Part shown: one piece after another, positions 26,201-36,657 of the stretch
Layout of the letters: every line of letters begins with the position of its first letter
Numbering within the stretch: the stretch's first letter is position 1
NCBI GenBank assembly: GCA_004802705.1
Contig: SGPL01000119.1
Coordinates: 6,626-68,887, forward strand
Direction: 5' to 3'
DNA from: Bondarzewia mesenterica
Lineage: Eukaryota > Basidiomycota > Agaricomycetes > Russulales > Bondarzewiaceae
Length of the DNA: 62,262 bases
The notes under the pieces: model-generated
Database searches by the model: none
Told to the model about the DNA's origin: nothing
What the model saw: only the letters and a program-made list of their open reading frames with translations
Translations under genes and position numbers: made by a program

Positions 26201-27540
26201 GATGTGGGAAACCCGCCCGTGCGATATTTCCGTCAGTACGCTGCACGCGGGGGAAACTTCGCCAACGTTTGGAATCCGAATGTCACCATGCCTGGCGGGC
26301 CCGCAAGCATTGTCGGGATGATGCAGGTTCGCTCATTTCTACTGCTTGCCGGGACGATCACCGGATACTGACGTGATTTCTGAAGCCTCGTTTTGTTAAT
26401 GGAACATTCGGTTTTACCGACCCGAGACATTGCAGTGGTGCGAACGATCCGGAGCATGCTACTTGCTTCTTGGATGCAGTGAATATGGACGGGTTTTATG
26501 AGGGGTCGCCGATTTCGGTACGTCATCCGATCTGCTGCATGATGGCGTTCCATGAGCGCTGACAATCTGTGCGCAGTACTCACAAGTGCGTATGGAACAA
26601 AACTCGACTTGGACTCGTTACCGCGTCCAGCACACTGAGATTTGTACTGCAGTATGTTCCGCAAGACACGGCCAAGTTACTTGAGCTTCAGGGAGGCAAT
26701 GAGAGCTTTATTGAAAGGTTGGATTTCATCATCGACAACGTGCGTCTCCATCCTCCAGATGTGCATTTGATCAGCGAGTCTTAATGGCTGGTGTTCGTGA
26801 CAGGGCTATTTTGACGTGACGGACGAGCCGGGACAGCAGATCCCGTTCATGTACCATTATGCAAACCGGCCCGGGCTAAGTACGCAGCGCTCGAGACAGA
26901 CGATTGCGCAGTTTTTCAATACTTCGGTCAACGGGCTGCCTGGAAATGACGGTTAGTTTCTATTCTTTATATTGTCGATAAGTATGCTTTATCTGACCAT
27001 TGACCTCGTCAGATTCTGGTACGTCTAGGCCTCACTTCGACTGATGAAAATAGAGTTGAACGAAATGGTACATGTACTGGCCGGTAGGTGCGATGGCAAG
27101 CTACGCTTTCTTCTATCTTGCAGGATTATACCCTCTCCCTGCCACGCGCCAATTTTTACTCTCCTCGCCCTTCTTCCCTTCCATCTCCTTTACGAACCCA
27201 GTCTTCAACAAGATCACCACAATCCGTGCAAAAAAATTCCAAGGTAACCCAGCGAGCGGCACGGGCGGGACCGTATTCGTCAAGGTGCGGTTTTGGCATC
27301 ACCTTTCTTCTGAACTACGATCCGTATTCTCCTTCGTTTTATGCTGTTGGGGGATGCTAATGTGCGGTTTAGAACGTGACAATTGACGGATCCCCGTGGA
27401 AGTCGAACTGTTTCATTGAATGGGACGTCTTCGTCAAGGGCTCGATCGTGGAATTGGAACTGACAGATGATGTGGGAGTGGCATGCGGAGAGACGCCGGA
27501 CACGCTGCCGCCTTCGTTGTCGACCGGTGGATATGACTGA
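23280..27540 (+). CDS. Secreted glycoside hydrolase family 92 alpha-mannosidase
   Basis: Many-exon gene from ATG 23280 to TGA 27538. The N-terminus (I-H-Y-I-C...L-Y-L-G-L-L-F-S-T-I-F-V-L-G) is a signal peptide. GH92 blocks follow in order: Y-V-N-L-F-I-G-T-T-N-G-G-H-V-F-P-G, A-T-L-P-H-G-M-V-K-V-G-M-D, H-D-S-G-T-G-G, then the central barrel: C-N-W-D-T-Y-R-T-L-Y-P-L, G-W-L-P-E-C-R, G-G-S-D-A-D-P-I-L-G-E-F-F. The C-terminal blocks are P-F-M-Y-H-Y-A-N-R-P and G-L-P-G-N-D-D-S-G-A-M. GH92 enzymes are calcium-dependent exo-alpha-mannosidases, mostly alpha-1,2, that use inversion; the Asp pair in G-N-D-D is in the part of the fold that supplies the catalytic base. Likely substrates are alpha-mannans or high-mannose N-glycans outside the cell. 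I see no break in the exon chain, though exact splice sites were not all traced. Confidence 0.92.
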
Positions 27541-28785
27541 TTTTGGGATTCAGACGGACGGGACGTGTAGGATGCCCCTACGAGACTTTCTTACATAAAT
27601 CCGCCTCCATATTAAAATCCATCGCGACAAACGGCAGTGATGATCATGTCTTTTACCCCTCATGGTGTCAACTCACAATGACACGTTTTGATACCTCGTT
27701 CTTGTTGAATTAAATGCAAGTCAAATCTCAATATTGGTTACTGATAGAAGGGAATATACATGACTCGAATTGTTCTTCAAATCCTCGGCTTGAGCCCAGC
27801 GGAAGCTGACATCTCTTGAATTAATTTGTTGTTAGGACATTGCTACATAAGGTAGACAGCAATGGGTGCTTGCATACCTAAGATTTATGTTCTGAATGCT
27901 TTCGGAGACGATGAGGCGATGAAACTTGAGAACAGACGTTGCTGGATTGCGATCGGGACTCCAGCAAGAGGCACGGAACTCACATCAATGGTGTCGTTCT
28001 AGAGATGCGATACTGCACAAAGGGTCGTGAGGTGTACCAGCCCCATGCGCTGTCGGAGACAGCACCAGAAGCAGCGCCTGCGAAGCGACTAACGGTCAAC
28101 TTCCCTCCACTTTGAAGCTGACCACAGGTGATAAAAGCCTACACAGTTATGTCAACGGCCTTTGCTATGTTTAGAGATTCCGTCAATCTCCCTTGTTATC
28201 GTGGCTATAAATCAGCGGCCTAGGCATCCCAAGTATTCGTGACGCTGAGTTTGAAATCCAAAACCAGAGCGGGCTTCCTGCGACCATGAAGTATATCATA
28301 GAACACTAACCTTCGCAGACAGTACATCTCTGAGTCCTCGTATCATGGGTACAGAATAGGATCTAAGTGGAAATGCATCAGAACAGAAAGGTAGGTGAAA
28401 TACCCATTATATTCATTATAGCCTCGTTACCCAGCTTGAGGGCCAGTAGAGAATACTTGAAGACGGAGAAGTGTTGTCACTGACAGTAAAAAGGTTGACC
28501 ACAGACAATACCGAGCAATACTATGCATATGGTCTATTGATAATGTTACTGATAATTGCGGAGAGAGAAAGAGAGAGAGGTATGTTGATATCACTTCCAA
28601 CAACAGGATGAGTTAGGGTTTCACTGGCGTTTCGCACAGACAGACGTACATACCTGCGTTATTTCCTGCACGGGTTGCCGCTTAATTCGCATTAAATAAA
28701 TGCGAGAACGTGGATAGGTTCTTGACGCGCGTGTCGTATCAGCTGTGGCGAGGATGAGACCAAAAATTGCAGAAGACAGACATGA
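27541..28785. other. Intergenic region without supported gene
   Basis: About 1.2 kb with no recognisable frame. It contains the GH92 3' region and a GA-rich microsatellite at about 28560-28580. Downstream exons of the candidate gene at 28786-29195 (minus) could fall here but I could not place them. Confidence 0.4.
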
Positions 28786-29195
28786 CCTTACCGGTGTCCG
28801 CCTGGCCTTGGACAGGGAGCGAGAGGAGTGTGCCACCACCTTCAAGCACACATCCGTACATCCCTAACACAGCTAATGATCTCAAAGAAAGTAAGAGATA
28901 GAATGAAAATAAAAACGGAATAAGTAAAGAAACAAGTATTGCCAACGCGTACGAGAAACCAGCTAGAACGATTGGTACGGTGATTGTTGGAAGCATGTAG
29001 ACAACGGGCCGGGAGAGGCGGGAAACAAGACCGAGTCGGTAACGGAGGGAGGGGGAAAGATACGGAAAAGCGGGCGAAGTAAAGACAGCAGTGAGCATAT
29101 AGTCCGGCACGAGCTGAAAGATTGAGGGGGAAGATCAGGAAAATACGGACGTAGAGAAATTCATGCCTCACGCTTTTTGGGCTGCACAATATCAT
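28786..29195 (-). CDS. Candidate membrane protein gene, 3' end unresolved
   Basis: On the minus strand an ATG at 29193-29195 opens an 8-codon exon, followed by an apparent GT..AG intron (to about 29115) and an open frame reading L-V-P-D-Y-M-L-T-A-V-F-T-S-P-A-F, then R-L-S-R-P-V-V-Y-M-L-P-T. Two or more hydrophobic stretches follow, and the frame runs to a GTAAGG donor near 28785. A 12-nt exon (GAAATAACGCAG, near 28655) with good flanking splice signals may follow. I do not recognise the family. The ATG lies 2 nt after the stop codon of nucleotidyltransferase-fold gene 1, which is unusual for fungal genes. It may instead be read-through of that gene's 3' region or a decayed gene. Confidence 0.3.
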
Positions 29196-29197
29196 TG

Positions 29198-30180
29198 TCA
29201 GTCCGACACAACAATTTTAAATCCCAATCTCCACCAGGCTTCAATTGATGATGGGACAACGCTGAGAAACTTGTTCGCCAGACCCTTTGCTGTGCTTGAG
29301 GAGAAATCGGACACTAGCCAGCGACCCGCGCTGTCGTGAACCCTTTTTCCTGCTTCGTAAGCCAGACGCAAGAGCTCTTCTACATCGCGTGTGTCTCCCT
29401 CTTCTTTCGCTTTGAAGTCCGGCCTGGGAGACGTGCGATGCACATGCCAACCCTGAACCTTGAGGAAAAGCAGCGGTAGGATGGGCATGATGGGGATATC
29501 ATCGACGCGAGTGATATTTCTCGGATAAATTTCCGGGATATTCAATTTCCCCGGGAAAAGAATGTCAACCTTGAGAGCGCGCCCGTTGGTCTGGTATCCA
29601 GGAAGACAGAACCAAAGTACTGTGTGGTTGCGACTCCGGAAACGAGAGGGAACGGTGATGAACCTATCGTCTTCATTCTTCAATACATTCTTGATCTCGT
29701 CTTGTTCGAACCACTCATCTTCTTCATCTTCTGGTTCGTACATAACAACGATGTCTACGTCCTGAGCAATGTTTCAGCTGTAGCAGACGACACTGAGATG
29801 AATAAGGAGCATACATACATTTGGAGATTTTGTGGTACCCCATAGTGAGGTAGCAGCGCTTCCAAAAAGACAACATGTATAACCGAGGTCGTTTTCGATG
29901 ATTTTGGAGGCTATACGAGCGACCTTCCGAACTTCCGAGCGAGTGGGGGGTCCGCTAGGTCGTCGAGGCATCAGAGCAGAAAAACGATTCCTGAGCACGT
30001 CACACTGCAATAAGTTATGATATTTTTGTGGTAAGAAAATGGACTGCATTGGGAATCGGAATATACCTCGTTACCCTCTATTCGAATACGTAGCGTGGTC
30101 GCCGCGAGAGGCGAGGAATATTTCGGGGAGGTTTCGGCGCTAACGCGTCCCACTGTGATATCACGTGTAGAACGGCTCAT
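29198..30180 (-). CDS. Nucleotidyltransferase-fold protein, paralogue 1
   Basis: Three exons on the minus strand: 30067-30180, 29819-30004 and 29198-29761; 287 residues. The family pattern of the DNA polymerase beta superfamily is complete. The Gly-Ser of C-C-L-F-G-S-A-A-T-S-L-W-G is the nucleotide-loop motif; D-V-D-I-V-V holds the two metal-binding Asp; K-V-D-I-L-F-P-G supplies the third Asp. A C-terminal helical part has P-L-L-F-L-K-V-Q-G-W and a final W-W-R-L-G-F-K. The second intron falls exactly between S-P-N and D-V-D, as in the two paralogues at 40.4 and 42.1 kb. Members transfer a nucleotide from NTP to an acceptor (RNA, protein or small molecule); the acceptor is unknown. It is divergent from the COX14-like gene with only 166 bp between start codons. 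Confidence 0.82.
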
Positions 30181-30346
30181 GATCGTGAGATTATGCTACC
30201 CAATAAGGTCATCACATATGCATCAATTGACCATCCGTTCGCAAGCATTTCGCCTTGACTTGCAAGTTTGCAACGCTACACTCCTTCTTAACCTCCAACC
30301 TCTGAAAAAACATATAGATCGTATAATAGACGGAATCAGGTCATCC

Positions 30347-30789
30347 ATGGGATTACCCATCGCCGATATCCTTCACAGGGGTGCTGTCCTCTCGCTAGTA
30401 GGCGTTTCGATATGGGGTGTTAGCACTGGCGTTATGGTACATAGGGATACGCTCAAGCGGGGCAGAGGTGCGTAGATGTCATACTATGAAATGCCATTTC
30501 TATACTGAATCGTGTGCAACGCAGAGGTGTGTTTCACACAGATTGCTTTTTCAAAGCGAGATATAACTTGACTGGACGGCAGATCATAGCACAGCGTGAA
30601 GCTGAAGGCCTATCAATAGAGAAGCCTAAAGAGCCGGTGTGTATACCACCCTGAATTAAATAATCATAATAAGGGAAGTCACTAGTACTAAACGCGATAT
30701 GCATGTAGGAACATCAACAGGCGGTGAATGAGCAGGCTTGGGCTGAGGCTGCGCAAGCCGCACTGAAGGGCCGTGGGCCAGGGTCTTAG
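30347..30789 (+). CDS. COX14: COX14-like mitochondrial inner-membrane protein
   Basis: Exons inferred: 30347-30467, a 2-nt exon 30525-30526, 30583-30636, and 30709-30789 (TAG); 85 residues. The N-terminal half, I-A-D-I-L-H-R-G-A-V-L-S-L-V-G-V, resembles the T-D-x-L-H-R-x-x-V-L-x-L-V-G start of yeast Cox14, followed by a single membrane helix and a charged C-terminal tail rich in Gln, Glu and Ala. Cox14 family proteins sit in the mitochondrial inner membrane and control translation and assembly of cytochrome c oxidase subunit 1. Without the 2-nt exon, exon 1 (phase 1) cannot join exon 3 (phase 0). The two introns on either side are 57 and 56 nt with plausible branch sites (ACTGAAT, TTGACTG). 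Family assignment rests on a short motif. Confidence 0.62.
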
Positions 30790-31184
30790 CCTCCAAGTTG
30801 GGCCGTTCTGATACTATCTTTCAAGTGAGCTTTTTTCTCTTTCCTTACTATCGGCTTGAAACACACTTACGTCGATTCGTCAATTTGTATGAGTTACCCA
30901 GAAGGTCGTCCTACTTTCCTTGTAGCTGCATTTGTATAACTAATCCACATTCGACCACCCCTCATGTGCACGGAAAACCATTGTGAATCTGAATCTCCTA
31001 GGTTCAAAATATTCATGCTTGATCGTGTTACTGCTCAGCCTGTGGCACTCCTATAATGTGATTGTTGATCTCGCCGTCTTTGGGAGGCCAGTAGCGGCTC
31101 AACGTTTGCAAGTGCACGAAGATATAGCTGTAACTGCACTTGGGGCATTTTTTTCTTTCAAGGCACAACCATCCTGTCGCGTCT
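30790..31184. other. Convergent intergenic spacer
   Basis: Lies between the ends of the COX14-like gene and YTM1. I see no gene or RNA; it should hold both 3' untranslated regions. Confidence 0.45.
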
Positions 31185-32704
31185 CTATTGAACAGTACCC
31201 TCTTCCGAGACCCTCCAAACCTCCACGCCTCCTTCTCCCGCAATCCCAACGACCCCCTTCGCCCAGTCCACACCCAAAACCTTCTTCGCGCCATCCCATA
31301 CTTTGAAACTCGCCATCTCCCTCCCGACGCTCCGAAGATCCCATAGCCTTACCACGCCGTCGTACGCCCCGCTCACGAATTGCTGTGCCCCAGGCCTAGG
31401 CGCGAATGCGAGACTGGACGGCATCGAGGGGTGAATAAACGAAAGAGATGAAGAAGTAGCAGCAGTGCTGCGCAGGTCAAAGAGTGTCGTCGTACGGTCT
31501 GTTGAGGATGCAAGAGCCGTTTGCGGGTGAGTTTGGAAGGAGGGGAGTGTAAGAGATGTGAATGGTTTCTCCGACGCGGTCTGCGAAGAGAGAATGCGAT
31601 TGAAAATGAAAATGAAGAGCGAGACTGCAACGGCCAGAAGAAACACGTACTATCGTATGGGTACAGATCTGGAGCTCGACGTCCCATTCTCTAATTGTAG
31701 AATCCCAGCCGCAACTGACCGCTTTATTTTCATGCGTAAACACCGCTTTCGACACACGCGCCGTATGCGATTTTAACACCGCCTGCGGCGCTTTGCGCTT
31801 CGGCCTTTCCGCATCATCGTTCGCGACTCTCCTCCGCTTCTTGCGATCTCCTGCCTCAACTTGGGAGAGCGGGACCTCGTCCACTTCTGGCACGTTCGTG
31901 TCCCACACGCCGATCAGCCCATCCAGCGAGGCGGTGAGGAGGCGGTTGCCGACGCTGTTGGACGCTATTGATGTGAGCGCAGCAGTGTGCAGGTGCAGCG
32001 TTGCAAGGGGCTGCATGCTCGCCGTAGTCAAGTCCTCGGGGAGTTTGAGGCGTGTCAACGCTGCTGTTAGGTCGTGCGACGCGGTCGCAAGGAGATGTTC
32101 GGACGGCGTCGATGTTGAGGTGCTGGGCACGAGGCAGAAGGAGGTGATCGGTGCTGGGTGGATTGGCGCGCCATTCAGCAGCTTTTGTGAGTAGTCGAAT
32201 ATGCGAAGATTGCCGTCATAAGACGCGGTAAGGAAGTGCCTGCGTGAACAAGAGGTGAGATTACTGTGAAAAGGTAGATATGTTGAAGGGGCGCACCCTG
32301 GGAGTTGACAAGATATTGACGAGACCCAGTCTTCGTGAGGAAGAGAAGACATCCGCTGCGGGGGCATTATAGACTCAATATACTCAACTTCAAGCGTTTC
32401 CTCCTGCATCATCATTCCGAAAATCAGGTCTGATATTCTCAGAAAGCAAGACGGAGGCTTGACATACCTCGCCTGTCCCCTTCTCCGCACTCCATTCTCC
32501 CAGACTGCCCTTCAAAATCTCGCTATGGATGAGAAAGTCAAATGGGACAACTTTCGAAAGCGACAGCGCTTTGTTAATGAGCTGCGAGAGTTGATAACGT
32601 TTCCATGTTGAAGGAATCATGAATTTTTGGGAGGGTAGTGGGTATTGCGTCCGCGTCGTGAATACGACGGGAAGAGATGGAACGGATTGGGATGTCGACG
32701 CCAT
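31185..32704 (-). CDS. YTM1: Ribosome biogenesis protein YTM1 (WDR12)
   Basis: Minus strand, ATG 32702-32704 to TAG 31185, about four exons. The first exon codes for the NLE domain (V-V-F-T-T-R-T-Q-Y-P-L-P, W-K-R-Y-Q-L-S-Q-L-I-N-K, V-P-F-D-F-L-I), which continues as L-E-V-E-Y-I-E-S-I-M-P-P. WD40 blades follow: F-L-T-A-S-Y-D-G-N-L-R-I-F-D, L-L-T-A-S-L-D-G-L-I-G-V-W-D, A-V-S-C-G-W-D-S-T-I-R-E-W-D, Q-F-V-S-G-A-Y-D-G-V-V-R-L-W-D. A basic linker (K-K-R-R-R-V, R-P-K-R-K) between blades may be a nuclear/nucleolar signal. Ytm1 joins Erb1 and Nop7 in the PeBoW complex needed for 60S pre-ribosome maturation, and its NLE domain is the site pulled by the AAA ATPase Rea1/Midasin. Length is close to the family norm. 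Confidence 0.95.
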
Positions 32705-33278
32705 GATTTTCAAAGCGTAAGTTTCCCGTGAGTCTTGCTTTAATCCAAAAGCAACGGGACTCGCAATGATTTTTATAACAAAGGGTGGAAAGTCAAGGGA
32801 TGGGGGATATTCGCAAAGTGCTGGGATGGCCGAGATGGCCGAGAGCAAAAGATTTCGACGCGAATGTTATCACGTGATGGGAAAGTACAGGACGCGTCGG
32901 TGGCGTGCCATAAAACCTCATAAAACTCGTACATCAGGAAACACTATGTAGACCGGCTGCTGTGCTTTATTATTTAGATGACTTTGAAAAAAAAAAGGAT
33001 ATGACTGTCTTCGAACAGACAAACTCATAAGATGTATTTCATCTAAGTTCAATGCGACGCGCTTTTCAGCTACACGTGCATGCGGGATTGCTGGTCTCGA
33101 TCTCAGATCAGGACCTCCGTGCGCGTTCCCGATTGAGCAATATATGTGGCGATGAAGGCTACGAGATTTTCGAACCAATAGTAGTATCGGAGTGAAGGGT
33201 TCCTAAGCTCACCGCCCCGTCAGCATGCTATACATCGGTTAACACATTCTCAACTATTTAGATGGCACGAGCTGCCCT
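32705..33278. other. Intergenic region
   Basis: No supported gene in 574 bp. It contains the YTM1 promoter side, a GATGGCCGA duplication at 32822-32839, an A-run at 32987-32997, and the 3' region of the dioxygenase gene. Confidence 0.45.
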
Positions 33279-34771
33279 CTATGGAGCACCCCCCTCCAAC
33301 TTTTCCCTTAGTATCCTCCCCCGATCCTCCATCCGATCCCCCTCGAAATAGCATCCCTTCAACCACCGATTGGTTTTGTCCTCGCCCTCGACCTCGCCCT
33401 CGACCTCCGAAAATGCCGTCCTCGCATGCAACACCCTCCTATTATCAAACAATACCGCATCTCCCTCTTTCAGCCTATACTCAAACCGTGCCCGCGGGTC
33501 TTCGAGCAGCCCCGCGAAACGCCCAAGTGCGGTACAAAATTCGGGCAGGGTATCAGGTGGGAGGGGCGCCTGGAACGGCGGGGAGTAATTGACGTATGCG
33601 ATTTCCCTTTTGGAGAAGGGTGAGAGTTCGATGGTAGGGTGGCTTCGATGCAGATGGTGCCCGTCGTTGATGTAGTGGAAGTTGACAGGAGTGGAGGTCA
33701 GGATCGAGAAGGAGGATGGGTCCGTTTCACGCAGGGTATTAGCCGCGTGCAATGCATCGACGAAGAGTGAGGTGCCGCCTTTGACACGGTTGCGGATGCA
33801 GTGCAGGATCTGGTATCTTGGTGGGTGTTCGAAGTATCTGAAAGAGATGTGAGAAGGTTCGTAGACGAAACAGGCACTGTGCCATAAAACCCGAATTCTG
33901 AGAAGTAGGCAACGACCTGAAGATAACAAAAATATCATCGGGAGATGAATATCCTCACTCCATTTTCGACGGCAGCTCGAGCAGTCAAACAACATGCCTT
34001 CAGCACGTCACCCAAGAGTTAAGAAGCATCATGATAATGCAGCAAACCGATGAAAGTTCCCAGAGAAAAATTAAAGAACACGCACAAAATATCCATATGC
34101 AGACCCAAGTAAAGATTAGTGTACGCGATGTTCCGGCTGTTGACGATATTCTTCACGTCCCACGTCTCGCCGTAAAAGGTCGACCTCAGTTCCCCCAACC
34201 TCTCTGTTAACTTCCTCACTTCACATGCCTCGTTCGACGTTTCAGTGTTCGGCACACCCGTCAAGAAAAACAAACCGTACTTCGAGAGTTGGGTGATGGC
34301 CTTGAGCAGGCCTGGGTCCGAATGAAAGGAATCATAACTCAAGAATAGATCTGGTGATTGTGTGGCGGACTTTGCATCCCACGACTGTTTGATCACGTCC
34401 TTGTGGAACGCAGATAGTCGGTCTGGCGAGGTATAGCGCTCCAAGAAGCTTGACGGGTAGAACGACGTGTGCCCACCAGCCCATTCTACCTGCACACCTT
34501 CCGGGGTGATGCGCACGCCCTCGCTCGCGGGCGCGATATCCAGTGAGATGTCAGACGAGCGGTGCAACTTTTGACGCGTCGAGGGGTGTACGCAGGAGGG
34601 GCACTGACAAGAATCGCGAAGCCATAGATAGGAAAAGGACGTGTTGAGAGATGGGATAGTGATGGAGGACGAGCGCGGGATTGTGGTCGAAGTCGAGGAC
34701 AAGCGCGTCGTGGTTAGCCGAGCTCCGCGGGTATACCCCCTCGATCTCGGGGCTAACTGCCTGAGAGCCAT
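33279..34771 (-). CDS. Gamma-butyrobetaine / trimethyllysine dioxygenase-like enzyme (TauD family)
   Basis: Two main exons on the minus strand, ATG 34769-34771 to TAG 33279, split by an intron of about 240 nt. The N-terminus is Arg/Ser-rich without acidic residues and may be a mitochondrial presequence. The next domain has Y-L-W-L-R-D-S-C-Q-C-P-S-C-V-H, the Cys-x-Cys-x2-Cys of the N-terminal zinc site of butyrobetaine hydroxylases. In the jelly-roll domain the iron ligands are H-M-D (at the first exon's end) and the distal His of R-V-L-H-A-R-T. Y-F-E-H-P-P-R-Y-Q-I-L-H-C follows the intron. By family the enzyme is an Fe(II)/2-oxoglutarate oxygenase of carnitine biosynthesis. The zinc motif favours gamma-butyrobetaine over trimethyllysine as substrate, but sequence alone does not settle it. 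A 12-nt duplication codes for the repeat E-V-E-G near the end. Confidence 0.85.
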
Positions 34772-36657
34772 TGAAAACCAAAAGTGAAGGCAATATCGAG
34801 CAGCTGCTTGGAAACGGGCACGGGCTCACAACCTCTCACAACAGTACAGCAGACGATGGCCCGGGGTACGATTGCATTTACATCTGATTTCGAGACATGC
34901 ACTTTATATCTTAATCGGATTCCCGACGGATTCCAGAGCTGCTTACGATGATTGTTACACACGATTACTCTTGGAGACTCGCAGTAAGCTCAGTTATTCT
35001 CTTATCTCAAAGTGTTGTGCAAAAATTGAGCACTGAGCCCCATGACGAGATGCTCGAAATCAAAATTATATACAGAAGCTCTGCTGTGCCAACGATGTCC
35101 ACTCATGTACGTCAAAACAGCCCTTATCGAATCTCGAGGAAGGGCTGAGTTCCACGAGTCTTGTAAGCATCACGAATTTGACGGCAGCATTGCCATGTAA
35201 CGACCACAAGACCAGACACTCCTTCCTCCGCTTCGTGGTGACGTTTCGTTCCCATCGCACTTTCGGTTTGGGCTGGAGAATCGCACTGCTGACAACTCTG
35301 GAGGATATGATAAGGGTGTCTCAAAATAAACGACGTCTAGATCCTGAACATACCTTCGTGGCACCGGCACGTCTTGGGTGGAGCGACGCTGCTTCTGTAG
35401 TATATTGGATCGCAGAGTCAGGAACCCATTTCGTGCGGGAGTTAGGATGACGCAACCCTGGCACAACCGAGCAATCTCCAGCATGCATAGTATCATCAAG
35501 AGAAGTCTTCCGTAATTCAACAGCGAGGCAGGAGAGAAGAAGAAGAGAGCTGGTACTAGAGCCGCACCCTGAGAGAGAGAGAGAGCAGTAGAACACAAGA
35601 AATGGCGGCCAATCCAGAGCGGACGTCTAGACCCCTAGCTGCTCATGCGCTGCACGAGGGAAAACCTTACTGTATAGATCCCGGCTGAGCATTCTTGATG
35701 GAATAGAATCAACAAGCATTCAGATGTCATTCAGCGAAGTGGGATGTCATAGTAGGCCCAAGACCAGAGCATGAACGGACAAGTTGGTGAAGCATCGACT
35801 TAGGAGTCCCCGAATGTAGGAGCTATCTTCATACCGCATCTATCGTAAGTCCGATATACAGAAAGACTGCCCGCCTATTTCGCCCCGACCAGGTCAAGGG
35901 CGAACTGAACACCGTCAATGGTTTACCTCTAATGTTTCGTCGTGCATGAACGTACCCATTCTCGATACGTTTCAAGTTGCACATGTGAAGCTCCGATAGA
36001 CCTGAGCTGAGAAACCTCGTCATGGTATGGGTACCAGTGTGCGGACAATGGAGGCGTAGAGGGCAATAGCTACTAGAATTGTCATGGTTAGCGGGGTTGA
36101 GTGAAGGCAGGTGACGCGGTAGTTGAAGCTCCCTTTGCAGCCGCATGCGCAGAAAACGGGGGGGGAGTGCAATGATTGTCCTGTTTCATTTGACAAGTGA
36201 GATTGAGGTCCACGTGCAGAAAAGTGGCCTTTGGAATTGAATGGAATGAAGATGCGTCTCTGCGACAACATTATCCCATTGACTGACCAGCAGTGCATTG
36301 TGCAGTATGTTATGATGCGGTTAGTTTGGGAAGCAGACTGTTAGTGATGAGGTGGTGGGTGGTGGATTGTGTTCCTCAAGTCCAACTTACAGATATCCTG
36401 AGGCACGAAGGTCAGGTTAGGGATCAGAGTTGATCCGACTTGAGCTTGGAACTCCGCGCAACTTCAATTCAGTCTTTCAACCCAAGGCTGGCAGTTAAGC
36501 GTTTCAGATGTGTAAGTGCAAGGAGCGTGCGTCTGTAGGATTTGACGGCCTGGCCAAAGTCCGTACAAGGACAAACTGTCTAAAGACTGCAAACTAAATA
36601 TCACGACAACCGTGTATTCCACATTAAAACAAAGGTACACAAACAATCATACAACCA
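34772..36657. other. Gene-poor region
   Basis: About 1.9 kb without a supported gene. Overlapping frames at 35066-35598 on both strands have no motif. A GA microsatellite lies at about 35572-35584. The segment 35830-36300 on the minus strand has a short hydrophobic frame with a possible intron, too short to call. Confidence 0.45.

Noticed and set aside
30095..30475. 126-codon frame as the full COX14-like N-terminus
   Set aside because: Its first part is antisense to exon 1 of nucleotidyltransferase-fold gene 1 and begins at a non-ATG codon; ATG 30347 gives the normal size for the family.
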